Below are positions 9,710 to 18,366 of a stretch of DNA of 64,000 bases, piece after piece. Under the pieces are notes generated by a model. That model saw nothing but the letters and a program-made list of their open reading frames with translations, had not been told where the DNA came from and ran no database searches. The DNA comes from Sinorhizobium garamanticum (GTDB lineage: Bacteria; Pseudomonadota; Alphaproteobacteria; Rhizobiales; Rhizobiaceae), in assembly GCF_029892065.1 (NCBI RefSeq), contig NZ_CP120374.1:744001-808000 (forward strand), read 5' to 3'. Numbering within the stretch: the stretch's first letter is position 1; the number at the start of each line of letters is the position of its first letter. The translations under genes were made by a program, and so were the position numbers.

Positions 9710-10441
9710 TTACTGCTGGACCGGCTCGACCCCCTCCTCGGGCCGGTTCATCGCGATCACCCTCCTGATCCCGGAATAGTGTTCGCCAAGACGTCTGCGC
9801 GCAGCCTCGACATCTCTGGCCGCGACGGCTTCGGCAATCTCGTGGTGATCGCGCCAGGTGGCCAGAGGATTCGGGTTGGTCAGATTTGCGATGCCGGAAG
9901 CCTTGTAGAAAGCAGACCAGAAGATATCGATCAGCGTGCTCAGCATCTTGTTGTTCTGGCAGCGGAACAGAAGCTGGTGAAATTGCTGGTCTTCCTCGGC
10001 AAAGCTCTCGCCGCGCTCGGCGCGCTGGCGCATGCGATCGGCAACATTCCGAAGCTCGGCAATATCCTCCTCGCCGATCATCTCGATGGTTCTGTCGATA
10101 AGGCCGGTTTCCAATACGCGACGGATCTCCTGCAACTCCTCGACGTCGCGCAGCGAAGGCTGCAGACCATAGGCAAGATTGTCCAGCAATGGCGCAAATG
10201 AGAATTCCTTGACGAAGACCCCGATGCCACGTCGCGTCTCGAGGATGCCGACCGATTCCAGCGCCTTGATCGCCTCGCGCACCGAGTTGCGTCCGACCCC
10301 CAATTGCTGCGCCAGGAAAGTCTCCGGCGGCAGGGCCGCGCCAGCCGCAAGGTTATTATCCTCGATATAGCTGCGCAGGCTCTCCTGCACGCTGACATGC
10401 AGAAGCGGCGGACGTGCCAATGGTTTTATCGGCTTGGCCAA
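9710..10441 (-). CDS. GntR-family transcriptional regulator (FadR/FCD subfamily)
   Basis: DNA-binding repressor or activator with an N-terminal winged helix (about residues 15-80, with PETFLAQQLGVGRNSVREA) and a C-terminal FCD ligand domain with helices carrying metal-type histidines (QQFHQLLFRC, WRDHHEIAEA). No ATG fits the N-terminus. A TTG at 10441 has AGGGAG six bases upstream and gives 243 residues, the normal family size, so I chose it; the frame is open further upstream without homology. It is the first gene of the leftward operon. A perfect inverted repeat at 10484-10515, between it and the divergent aldolase gene, is the likely binding site and would let it control both arms. Confidence 0.87.
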   Translation of the reverse strand: MAKPIKPLARPPLLHVSVQESLRSYIEDNNLAAGAALPPETFLAQQLGVGRNSVREAIKALESVGILETRRGIGVFVKEFSFAPLLDNLAYGLQPSLRDVEELQEIRRVLETGLIDRTIEMIGEEDIAELRNVADRMRQRAERGESFAEEDQQFHQLLFRCQNNKMLSTLIDIFWSAFYKASGIANLTNPNPLATWRDHHEIAEAVAARDVEAARRRLGEHYSGIRRVIAMNRPEEGVEPVQQ

Positions 10442-10483
10442 GAATTGCTCCCTGTCAGTTCGACCTCCAACACAGTTGAGGTA

Positions 10484-10515
10484 TATCGACTTGTAGGATA
10501 TCTTGCAAGTCGATA
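10484..10515. promoter_or_regulatory. Inverted repeat, probable GntR operator
   Basis: TATCGACTTG at 10484-10493 is repeated as its exact reverse complement CAAGTCGATA at 10506-10515, with a 12-base centre that includes GGATATC. It lies 43 bases upstream of the GntR start and about 78 bases upstream of the divergent aldolase start. The position and symmetry fit the binding site of the adjacent FadR-type regulator. Confidence 0.6.
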
Positions 10516-10593
10516 AATGAGTAGCGAGTGGATTCTGCCGTCGGCGCTGCCGGAAGCTCAGCTGAATCCCGAGGCCGCAAAGGGAGGTGAGGC

Positions 10594-11547
10594 GTGGCAG
10601 CCGCAAAGTTCGAACGACGAGATGGTCGCTGGGGCCGCATTCGCGGAAATTGGGCGACGCTGCTCTTGCCGATAAATGACGACGATTCGATCGATCTCGC
10701 GCGCCTCGCGGACGAAATTGATCACCTGATCGCAGCCGGCGTGGACGGTATCTACTCCAATGGCACTGCCGGTGAATTCCACAATCAGACAGAGGAGGAG
10801 TTCGACTCCATTCAGCAACTGCTGGCAGATCGCTGTAAGGCTGCGGCGATGCCTTTCATCATCGGCGCCTGCCAACCGGATCCCCGGATATCCGTGGAAC
10901 GCGTGCGCCGGGCGGCAAGACTCGAACCGGAGGCAATCCAGGTGATCCTTCCGGACTGGTGGCCGGTTACAACCGCGGAGGCGACGGATTTCCTTGGAAT
11001 GGCTGCGGAGGCGGCCGGTTCGACACCGCTGGTTCTCTACCAGCCGCCGCATGCAAAGCGCGTCTTTGCTCCGGCCGAACTGGCCGCGATCCTCACACGG
11101 GTGCCCGAGGTCGTCGGCGTCAAGCTCGCAGACGGAGATCTGAGCTGGTACGAGCAAGCCCGTCAGCACCTCGGCGCGTGGGGAATCTATGTCCCCGGGC
11201 ACCACCTTGCGACGGGTGTTAAACAAGACGTCGCGGTCGGGGCATTCTCTAACGTCGCCTGCCTGAACCCATCGGGAGCACAGCTCTGGACCGCATCGAT
11301 GGCCAGCGACATCGAGCAGGCGCTCGAGGTGGAGCAACGCCTGCGCACTTTCCTCGAAGTCCACATCACACCTCTCGCCAAAGTGCACGGTTATTCGAAT
11401 GCTGCACTGGACAAGCTGCTTGCCGCAATCGGGGGATGGGCCGACATCGGTACCCGGTTGCGCCGGCCGTATCGCTGGCTCGGTCCCCAGATCGTATCGG
11501 GACTGCGGGAGAAAGCAAAAGCCGCCCTCCCCGAAATCATGCTGTAA
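10594..11547 (+). CDS. DapA-family aldolase, second paralogue
   Basis: Schiff-base aldolase of the dihydrodipicolinate synthase family, 317 residues. Lys177 in VVGVKLADGD is the Schiff-base lysine, Tyr149 in LVLYQPP the catalytic tyrosine, and NGTAGEF (residues 56-62) the substrate loop. It starts with GTG at 10594 behind GGGAGG. It differs clearly from the paralogue at 5161-6078 (GTAGE loop against GSTSE), so the two probably take different substrates or steps. The gene is divergent from the GntR operon and is followed 17 bases later by a sulfatase gene, with which it forms a two-gene unit. Confidence 0.85.
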   Translation: MAAAKFERRDGRWGRIRGNWATLLLPINDDDSIDLARLADEIDHLIAAGVDGIYSNGTAGEFHNQTEEEFDSIQQLLADRCKAAAMPFIIGACQPDPRISVERVRRAARLEPEAIQVILPDWWPVTTAEATDFLGMAAEAAGSTPLVLYQPPHAKRVFAPAELAAILTRVPEVVGVKLADGDLSWYEQARQHLGAWGIYVPGHHLATGVKQDVAVGAFSNVACLNPSGAQLWTASMASDIEQALEVEQRLRTFLEVHITPLAKVHGYSNAALDKLLAAIGGWADIGTRLRRPYRWLGPQIVSGLREKAKAALPEIML

Positions 11548-11564
11548 TCGTGGAGGTAAGTATC

Positions 11565-13028
11565 ATGACGCCGCCGAACATTTTGATGATCATGACAGAC
11601 CAGCAACGTCGGGATACGCTTGGCGTCTACGGCTGCGACTGGATTCCCACGCCTAACCTCGACCAGTTGGGCAATGCCGGAGCGGTCTTTGAGTACTGCA
11701 CCGTCGACAACCCCGTCTGCACCCCTTCGCGCGCCAGCATTCTTACAGGCAAGCCTGTGCCGCTCCACGGGGTTGAGCGGGTGCATGACAATCTGCCCCC
11801 GGACGAAGTGCTTTTCACGGAACGACTGCGACAGGAAGCCGGGTACCGAACCGCGCTTTTTGGCAAACTCCACGTCAGCAGCCGTCTTAAGGAAGAGCAC
11901 GAGCGGCACCCGCACGACGGTTTTGATATCTATGAATGGTGCCTGGAACCGTCGGTCGCGATGCAGAGCCCGTTCAACGGCTATACCGCTTGGCTTCGCG
12001 AAACCGCACCGGACTTCCTCGCTGCCCTTCAGCGCAACGGCCGCGGCGAGCTTCACCACCCGGAAGCCGTCCACATGAGCAAGTGGGCGGCCGATCGCAC
12101 CATCGCTTTCATTCAGTCGATGAAAGCAGAACGGCAGCCGTTCTTCTGCCTGATGAGCCTTTTCGATCCCCATGATCCCTATGAGGATTACCCATCCACG
12201 TTCAGGAATCGAATAGATGCAGCGAAGATTCCAGATCCGATCCCCTCGCGCGCGGTGCAACCTGAATGCGTCCAGCGGGAGCGGCAAGGTTCCTATCTCG
12301 GGCGCTTTACGGATTTCTCGCCAGAAGAAATCCGCAAGATCCGCATCGGCTATGCCGTCTCGATTGCGTTCCTCGATGAGCAGATCGGTCGCGTTCTAAG
12401 GGCGCTGGACGATGCGGGGCTAACGAACGACACGCTTGTCATCTTCATGTCCGATCACGGCGACCAACTTGGCGACCATGGGCTCTTCGTCAAGGGAGTG
12501 GCACTCTACGAGCCTACGGTCGGGGTACCATTGCTACTGCGATGGCCAAACCGCATCGCGGCCGGCACCCGATGCACCGCGCTTGCACAGGGCCGCGACG
12601 TTGCTGCCACCTGTCTCGCGGCAGCCGGACTCAGCACGCAATCATGCCCGCAAAGCGAGGATCTCGTTGCCATGGCATCGCGGAACGCAACGAGGCGCAA
12701 CAGCGCAATCTGCGCTTACCGCAACTCCGGCGTAAACGACACCGGCAGTTTTTGGGATCCATCGATGCAGGCGACCATGGCGCGAGACCAGCGCTTCAAG
12801 CTTACTCTCTACACCAGCGACGGCTCAAGCCAACGAGAGTTATTCGACCTCCACACCGACCCGCGGGAAACCGTGAACCTCTCAGGCGATCCCGCATACG
12901 CCGCCATCGAGCTCATGCTTCTCAACGACATCGCCTCGTTTGTCCACGATGAAGCAGCGGCGGCACCACCACGCGCAACATCCTCCATTCCCAATGCGAC
13001 CCAGCGATTGCGAAACAAAATCAAATAA
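11565..13028 (+). CDS. Type I sulfatase, second paralogue
   Basis: Formylglycine-dependent sulfatase of 487 residues. The metal aspartate is in MIMTDQQRRD (Asp12), the signature CTPSRAS carries Cys52, and a second metal site FMSDHGDQ comes later. GKLHVS fits the lysine/histidine site. GGAGGT precedes the ATG at 11565; the frame is open upstream inside the aldolase gene. There is no signal peptide, so it is cytoplasmic like the first sulfatase. Downstream DNA is interrupted 140 bases after the stop by an IS66-family element, so any third gene of this arm has been separated from it. Confidence 0.88.
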   Translation: MTPPNILMIMTDQQRRDTLGVYGCDWIPTPNLDQLGNAGAVFEYCTVDNPVCTPSRASILTGKPVPLHGVERVHDNLPPDEVLFTERLRQEAGYRTALFGKLHVSSRLKEEHERHPHDGFDIYEWCLEPSVAMQSPFNGYTAWLRETAPDFLAALQRNGRGELHHPEAVHMSKWAADRTIAFIQSMKAERQPFFCLMSLFDPHDPYEDYPSTFRNRIDAAKIPDPIPSRAVQPECVQRERQGSYLGRFTDFSPEEIRKIRIGYAVSIAFLDEQIGRVLRALDDAGLTNDTLVIFMSDHGDQLGDHGLFVKGVALYEPTVGVPLLLRWPNRIAAGTRCTALAQGRDVAATCLAAAGLSTQSCPQSEDLVAMASRNATRRNSAICAYRNSGVNDTGSFWDPSMQATMARDQRFKLTLYTSDGSSQRELFDLHTDPRETVNLSGDPAYAAIELMLLNDIASFVHDEAAAAPPRATSSIPNATQRLRNKIK

Positions 13029-13160
13029 CGTCCTCACACTTGATCATACGCAACCGATGGGCTTGCTCGTGGGCGTGGCGCGTTTGCCATCAGCGCGAAA
13101 CGCAAGCATCACTCCACAAATGCCGGACGAGGTCTCCAAATTCATCCCTGCAATTCCGGA

Positions 13161-13168
13161 ATTTCACT
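13161..13168. repeat. Left target-site duplication of the IS66-family element
   Basis: ATTTCACT directly precedes the left end of the element and is repeated exactly at 16217-16224 after the right end. Eight bases is the usual IS66 duplication length. Confidence 0.93.
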
Positions 13169-13287
13169 GTAAGCGGTGTTCTTGGACCACGGCCCATGGT
13201 GATCAGGCTCATGACTAGCTGTGTTGACAAAGTGGCTAAATGATCGGAACGGTGCCTTGATCAACCGAAGCAGGCAGCGATCAAATC

Positions 13288-13686
13288 ATGCAAGTCTTAA
13301 GGCCCCGAGAGGCATTTCCAGAGTTAGGGACAGTCGCCAACCCCTCAGTGCTCTACGATGGTAAGGACGCCTACGTCTGCTATGAAGCCTCTCCCCAGTC
13401 GGGAAGTGGCAACGTGGTGCTCAAATTTCGGGACGTTATCGATTTTCGAATAACGCCGATGAACGTTGAAGGGCTGAAAGGGTGCAGGTATCCGGTCCAT
13501 CCATGGGTGTTCAATGAAGTTATAGGCGGGGAGGAAACAACCGAGTGGAAGGTCCTAAATCCACGACTTTGGCTGATATCCTTCAATGACGTCATGATCG
13601 AAGTTCTCTTCGAGACGGTTTCCCTCGTAATCCATGATGCAGAAGGCGGGTCGCCCCGTGAGACCCTGCTGGGCGTTTTGCGATGA
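13288..13686 (+). CDS. Passenger ORF in the IS66-family element, unknown function
   Basis: I do not recognise this 132-residue protein. It is soluble with no signal peptide or membrane segment, has several aromatic and acidic stretches (for example YDGKDAYVCYEA and NPRLWLISFND), and looks like a small alpha/beta domain. It is encoded convergent to tnpC, ten bases beyond the tnpC stop, and lies within the element ends, so it moves with the element. A TTGACA at about 13223 could be a -35 box; the ribosome site is weak. IS66 relatives can carry passenger genes. A role in regulation, immunity or host benefit is possible, but nothing in the sequence decides it. Confidence 0.6.
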   Translation: MQVLRPREAFPELGTVANPSVLYDGKDAYVCYEASPQSGSGNVVLKFRDVIDFRITPMNVEGLKGCRYPVHPWVFNEVIGGEETTEWKVLNPRLWLISFNDVMIEVLFETVSLVIHDAEGGSPRETLLGVLR

Positions 13687-13695
13687 TCGGCCGGA

Positions 13696-15272
13696 CTAGC
13701 CGGTCAGAAAATCATCTGCATCAGCCGTCAAGGCGGGATGCCGCACGGCTGCGGGCCTTTTGCTTGCGGCGTAGGCCCATGGCAGTAGGTCATCAAGCTG
13801 GCTGTTCGGATGACCATTCACAATCTTGGTTAGCGCACCGGTAAGGTAGCTCAGCGGCTCAACATCATTGAGCTTGGCGGTTTCGATCAGGGAAGCGATG
13901 ATCGCCCAATGCTCAGCGCGCCGGCATCGGAGCCCGCGAACAATGCATTCTTCCGATTGAGGGCGATCGGCCTGATAGAGCGTTCGACGGTGTTGGAATC
14001 GATCTCGGTGCGGCCGTCGTCGATGAAGCGGGTGAGGCCGTCCCAGCGCGAGAGCGTGTACCGGATGGCTTCGGCGAGCTTTGTCTTCTGGCTGATGAGA
14101 GCGAGCTGTTCGGTCAGCCATGGTGCGAGGCTGTCGATGATCGGACGGCTCTTGTCCTGCCGAACGGCGCGACGTTCCTCGTGGGTGAGACCGCGGATAT
14201 CGTCCTCGATCTTGTAGAGTTCGGCGATGCGCCTGAGCGCTTCGCTGGCAATGGGCGCGGGACCGGCCGCCGCCAGTTCATAGAAGCGCCGACGCACGTG
14301 GCTCCAGCAGAATGCCAAAGACACACTGTTGCCGGCGGCGAGCGCTCGATAGCCAACGTATCCGTCGACCTGCAGAATGCCGACGAAGCCATTGAGATGC
14401 GCCATCGGCCGTTCGCTCTTGCGATCGGGCGCATAGACATAGACGACACCGGGCGGGTCGGCTCCCTGCCATGGCCTGTCGTCGCGAGCGTATGCCCAAA
14501 GCTGCCCGGTCTTTGTCTTTCCCCGACCCGGATCGAGCACCGGGGCGGTCGTCTCGTCGGCGAAGAGCTTGGACGAGGCCTTCAGGTGCTCGAGAAGCTT
14601 CTGGTGAACCGGGCGCAGATGCCAGGCGGCTCGACCGACCCAGTCGGCGAGCGTCGAGCGGTCCAGGTCGATCCCCTGGCGCTTGTAGATTTGCGCCTGC
14701 CTGTAAAGAGGCAGGTGATCGGCGTATTTGGAAACGAGCACCTGGGCAACGGTCGCTTCGGTCGGAATGCCGCCCTCGATCAGCCGCGCGGGAGCCGGAG
14801 CCTGGACGATGACTTCCTCACAAGCACGGCAGGCATATTTGGGACGGCGCACCACGAGAACACGGAACTGCGCCGGCACGATGTCGAGTTTCTCGCTGAC
14901 GTCTTCGCCGATCCGGTGTAGGTCATTGCCGCAGCAGGGACAGTCATGGCTCTCGATATCGATGACCACATCGATGCGCGGCAGATGGGCGGGAAGAGCG
15001 CCGCGGTTTGTCCGCCGTTTGGCAGTCCGCTCCCGGCGCAGATCGCTCGATGCCTGCTCCTCACCTTCCAGACCGTCTGCCTCGACCTGTTCAGCTTCTT
15101 CGAGCCCCAGGAGAAGCTGATCTTCTGGAAGCGTCTCTGCGCGACGGCCGAAGCGATGGCGCTGCAATTCCTTGATGATCTGGCGCAGCCGAGCGTTCTC
15201 CGCCTCGCGCGAAAGCACCATGGCTTTGAGCGCGTTCAGGTCGTCGGGAAGCTCATCGGCGGTCATCGTCAT
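13696..15272 (-). pseudogene. tnpC: IS66 transposase tnpC, frameshifted near the C-terminus
   Basis: DDE transposase of the IS66 family. It has the N-terminal coiled coil and helix-turn-helix, the zinc-finger segment with CPCCGND, and the catalytic domain with KLFADETTAPVLDPG, QVDGYVGY, CWSHVRRRF and the C-terminal TEIDSNTVERSIRPIALNRK. The first frame runs into a stop at 13887. The expected C-terminal residues (AEHWAIIASLIETAKLN to DDFLTG) continue in another frame down to 13696. The break is at GGCGCGCTGAG around 13913-13923, which reads as a two-base GC insertion. The last 70 or so residues, after the catalytic glutamate, would be lost. The ATG at 15272 is the likely start. Confidence 0.9.
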
Positions 15273-15343
15273 GGAGCGACAACAGCATATTCCGGCGACC
15301 AAAACGAGGGCGTGGGTGAGCCTGATTCAATTGGTCGCGGCGG

Positions 15344-15700
15344 CTATCCCGCCTTCTCTGGAACCCGCGCCTCGACCAGCGCATGAACGCGCTTCCAATC
15401 CAGCCCCTCGAACAATGCCGAGAACTGGGCGGCCGTCAGGCGCATCGCACCGCCCTGCATTTTGGGCCAGTGGAACTCGCCATCCTCAAGCCGCTTGGAC
15501 ACCAGGCACATCCCGCTGCCGTCCCAGAAGACCAGCTTGATCCGGTCGGTCCGCTTGGCTCGGAACACGTAGATCGTGCCGGAGAACGGGTCAGCACCCA
15601 TCTCTGCCTTGACCAACGCCGCCAGGCCCTCCGCACCTTTGCGAAAGTCGACAGGCCGGGTGGCGACCATGACCTTTACCGCTCCCGACGGCCCAATCAC
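15344..15700 (-). CDS. tnpB: IS66 accessory protein TnpB (IS66 Orf2)
   Basis: Small accessory protein of 118 residues needed by many IS66-family elements. The N-terminus is the family-typical GAVKVMVATRPVDFRKGAEG, followed by DPFSGTIYVFRAKRTDRIK. The reading frame is intact. The gene overlaps the end of tnpA by four bases, the usual coupled arrangement, and lies 71 bases upstream of tnpC. Confidence 0.95.
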   Translation of the reverse strand: MIGPSGAVKVMVATRPVDFRKGAEGLAALVKAEMGADPFSGTIYVFRAKRTDRIKLVFWDGSGMCLVSKRLEDGEFHWPKMQGGAMRLTAAQFSALFEGLDWKRVHALVEARVPEKAG

Positions 15701-16140
15701 GACTGTGCCTTTACCGCCTGAATGACGGCGGCAATCGTAGCGGCGTCCGCGCCGGATGCGATCCTGACGATCGCGCCGCCGATCTCCAATTCGATTACGC
15801 CGCTGCTCGACTTCTTTCTCGATGCACGCGCCGGCTCTTTCGCCACAGGCTTCGTAGGCACATCCAGGACCGCTGGCGCAAACATCGGAACGTCCTCGAC
15901 GACCGGCACAGCTTCGAGCGGCTTGCGGGCGAGCCGACGCCAGGTGAACAATTGCTGCGGGGTCAATCCATGACGCCGAGCCACGGCACAGACCTTCACA
16001 CCCGGCTCATAACTCTCGGCGACGATCTGCGCCTTGCGCTCGTCGCTCCACTCGCGCCGTCGGCCGCTGCCCGTGAAAACCTCGAACCGGCGCGCCGGCT
16101 CTTCATCGCTAGATTTAAGCGTAAGCTGTGAAATCGACAT
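15697..16140 (-). CDS. tnpA: IS66 transposase accessory protein TnpA
   Basis: DNA-binding accessory protein of the IS66 family, 147 residues from the ATG at 16140. The IS3/IS66 OrfA-type helix-turn-helix is seen in WSDERKAQIVAESYEPG and VARRHGLTPQQLFTWRR. The frame is open further upstream to 16209, but the longer N-terminus runs to the inverted repeat and has no family similarity. Intact. Confidence 0.93.
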   Translation of the reverse strand: MSISQLTLKSSDEEPARRFEVFTGSGRRREWSDERKAQIVAESYEPGVKVCAVARRHGLTPQQLFTWRRLARKPLEAVPVVEDVPMFAPAVLDVPTKPVAKEPARASRKKSSSGVIELEIGGAIVRIASGADAATIAAVIQAVKAQS

Positions 16141-16216
16141 ATGTCCAAGCCCTCGTTCGGGCTCAACATCGTCAATCACGACGTGATCCGGAAGGTGGGC
16201 GCAAAACACCGCTTAC

Positions 16217-16224
16217 ATTTCACT
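16217..16224. repeat. Right target-site duplication of the IS66-family element
   Basis: ATTTCACT follows the right inverted repeat directly and is identical to 13161-13168. Confidence 0.93.
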
Positions 16225-17091
16225 CCATAGATGCAAGAATGATCGAGTGTTGAAGTGATGCAGTGATGCCGCTGACTTCGGCGCTTAAAGCGCTGCTTGA
16301 TCTCATCCGATCAACTCAATGCTGAAGACCGGATTGCGCGACGTCACCTCAGACCGCGCTGGCGTCTGTGCGGCCTGAACCTCGACAGCGGCCGTGATCG
16401 AGTCAGATTGGGTAGGCGACAGTGAAGGTTCCCGAACCCAACTGGACCAGGCTGGGTAACGCATCACTAAGCGACGGGATGTCCAAGGAAAAGGTCATCT
16501 TTCCCAAACAAGAGGATACGCGGCTACACTCGCTGTGAAGCTGGAGACGCTTGCAGGTGTCCTACAGAGATGAATAGAGCTGCAGAGGGTGTCGGTCCCT
16601 GCAGCTCCGATCGCGACGTATTCTTCATTTAGCTTGGGGCTTACTCGCCCTGTTCCATCCAAGGGAACCGCTTCGAACGTCGCCTATCAATTAATATAGG
16701 GGCGGCGCGGGTGGATTCAAGCGGCGCGGCTACTGACGGTCGCTGTCCTCGAGCCGCTGGAGGTCTTGCGCTTGGTGATCGTTGCGCCCCGAGGTTTGCT
16801 CGGAGGCGGGTATTGACGGTCGCGCGCACGGCCTGCGCAAGACCCGCGCACAATTGCTGCCGAGAGCGGCAACAGCAACAGCGAACTCAAGGCGCGGTTC
16901 GGCTGGAGAAGCGATTCTATGGCGAACCATTACACCCGTAATGCCGACAAGAAACGCCTTGCGACGGGCGGCGGAGAAACTGAACGTGAACATCCTACCC
17001 CCTCACTTTGAACATGATGAGTATTAGAGGCGAAATCGCAAAGAAAAATCAATTGTTTAGAAATGCCAGACCTGAGAGATAGGTGACGTTT
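16225..17091. other. Intergenic stretch without a recognisable gene
   Basis: About 870 bases between the IS66 element and the IS481-like relic. Short open frames on both strands show no family motif, no good ribosome site and mixed codon use. It is probably old decayed DNA next to an insertion hot spot. Confidence 0.5.
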
Positions 17092-17310
17092 TGTACCGGA
17101 GACATGGGTAACACTTTCCGCTTTGGCGGAGGTGTTGATGCCGTGGAGAGAGACTTCGGTGATGGAGGAACGTCTGCGCTTTGTCGCCCGGATGCTGGAG
17201 GGCGAAGGCCTGAGCGATGTGTGCCGGGAGTTCGGCATCTCGCGCAAGTCCGGCTACAAGATCTTCAACCGTTACAAGGCCGACGGTCTGGAGGCGCTGA
17301 CGGATCGGTT
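17092..17310 (+). pseudogene. Truncated IS481-family element: left end and transposase N-terminus
   Basis: The stretch begins with TGTACCGGAGACATGGGTAA, which looks like an IS481-type terminal repeat. A frame from ATG 17138 follows and encodes MPWRETSVMEERLRFVARML and SDVCREFGISRKSGYKIF, the helix-turn-helix region of IS481 transposases. The similarity stops after LEALTDR at about 17307. The catalytic domain and the right end are absent, so it is a relic. Confidence 0.8.
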
Positions 17311-17348
17311 AATCGAGAAGCTCGGTGGTCAGACGCGTTCACCGCAAC

Positions 17349-17670
17349 GTAACCGGTGTTTAGCCCCCACGTTGCCCTGTCTGGCGTGATCTGTGATCGG
17401 CTTTCCATGGAAGAACGAAGGGAGTTCCTCCATGGAGACTACGTTGGAGGTTCTCACAACCGCCAAAGCTACGGGTGAACGTCATCGGCAATGGCCGGAG
17501 GAGGTCAAGGCGCGGATCGTGTCGGAGAGTTTGCGGCCGGGCGTGACGGTGAACAAGGTGGCGGAGCGTTATGGGCTGAAGCCGAACCACCTGTCGTCGT
17601 GGCGCACGATGGCGCGGCAGGGCAACCTGGTTTTGCCCGCGCCCGAGGATGCGGCGATCTCGGTCGCAAA
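17349..17670 (+). pseudogene. Truncated second IS66-like element: left end and tnpA 5' part
   Basis: GTAACCGGTGTTT at 17349 resembles an IS66 inverted repeat. It is followed by a TnpA-like frame from ATG 17431 with WPEEVKARIVSESLRPG and AERYGLKPNHLSSWRTMA. Family similarity ends after LVLPAPED at about 17650, where the frame runs into an unrelated WYL-domain relic. It differs from the intact element at 13169 and is not a copy of it. Confidence 0.75.
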
Positions 17671-17684
17671 CGTGAGGAAACGTC

Positions 17685-17978
17685 GGGGCTGGATTTGGCG
17701 CGGGTCCGACGAGCGATGCGCGAGCAACGCAAAATGCGAATTACATATACGGACCAAAACGGGGCTGGGTCGGAGCGGACCATCTGGCCGATCATGCTCG
17801 GCTTCGTCGAGTCGCGGCGGTTTATTGTCGGATGGTGCGAGTTGCGTCAGGACTATCGTCTTTTCCGTGCAGATCCATCGCGAACGTCTCCTTCTTGGAC
17901 GATCGCTACTCCCGCTACCGCCGTCAGCTTGTCAAGGAATGGCGGACCCAGGAAGAACTTCGACGCAAGAGACGGTAG
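17685..17978 (+). pseudogene. Relic of a YafY-type WYL-domain regulator
   Basis: C-terminal WYL domain of a YafY-family transcription regulator, which senses ligands and controls DNA binding. One frame reads LDLARVRRAMREQRKMRITY, then SERTIWPIMLGF and GWCELRQDYRLFRAD. The next frame continues as RIANVSFLDDRYSRYRRQLV to a stop at 17976-17978. The break is a one-base deletion near 17877 (GATCCATCG where GAT CGC ATC is expected). The helix-turn-helix half has been replaced by the IS66-like fragment upstream. The 388 bases that follow, to the next gene, hold nothing I recognise. Confidence 0.8.
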
Positions 17979-18366
17979 TTCGCCCCACGTGCCAAGGAGT
18001 CCCGAAAACGGGGCAGGAATCGCCTGATGGTTGCCGCGACGGGAAAATACCGTTCGCGGTGCCATCGCACGTAAAGCTTGGCCTGCTTCCTGAGATGTTC
18101 GCTATTGGGCATGGGCGCACACGAACTTTGGTCTTGACGTAGGCGGGCAAGGCCTCTCCGGAACGTTTCCAATGGGTCGAAAGCGGAGCCCACTCGGGGT
18201 ACGCACTCGTCGGGGAACACAAGCGGTAGCAGAATTCGGTTACCATCGAGAGAACGCCTCGATGCGCTGTTTCGGGAATTGATTTGCCGGGCAGTCCTTC
18301 CGAGCAGATATTGGTCGCGCAATCTTGGGAGAGATTTGCCTGGTATCAGGATGCGAGGAGGCTTCA

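Larger units (their letters stand above)
13169..16216. mobile_element. Complete IS66-family insertion sequence with a passenger ORF
   Basis: The left end GTAAGCGGTGTT (13169-13180) is matched by AACACCGCTTAC (16205-16216) at the right end, and a perfect 8-bp duplication flanks both. Inside are tnpA, tnpB and tnpC in the usual order on the minus strand, plus an extra ORF on the plus strand between tnpC and the left end. The total is 3048 bp, longer than a typical 2.5 kb IS66 because of that left segment. tnpC is frameshifted, so the copy is probably no longer autonomous. The undamaged duplication argues that the insertion is fairly recent. Confidence 0.95.

Noticed and set aside
18100..18366. 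A gene between the WYL relic and the TPR protein
   Set aside because: Frames on both strands lack motifs and start signals.
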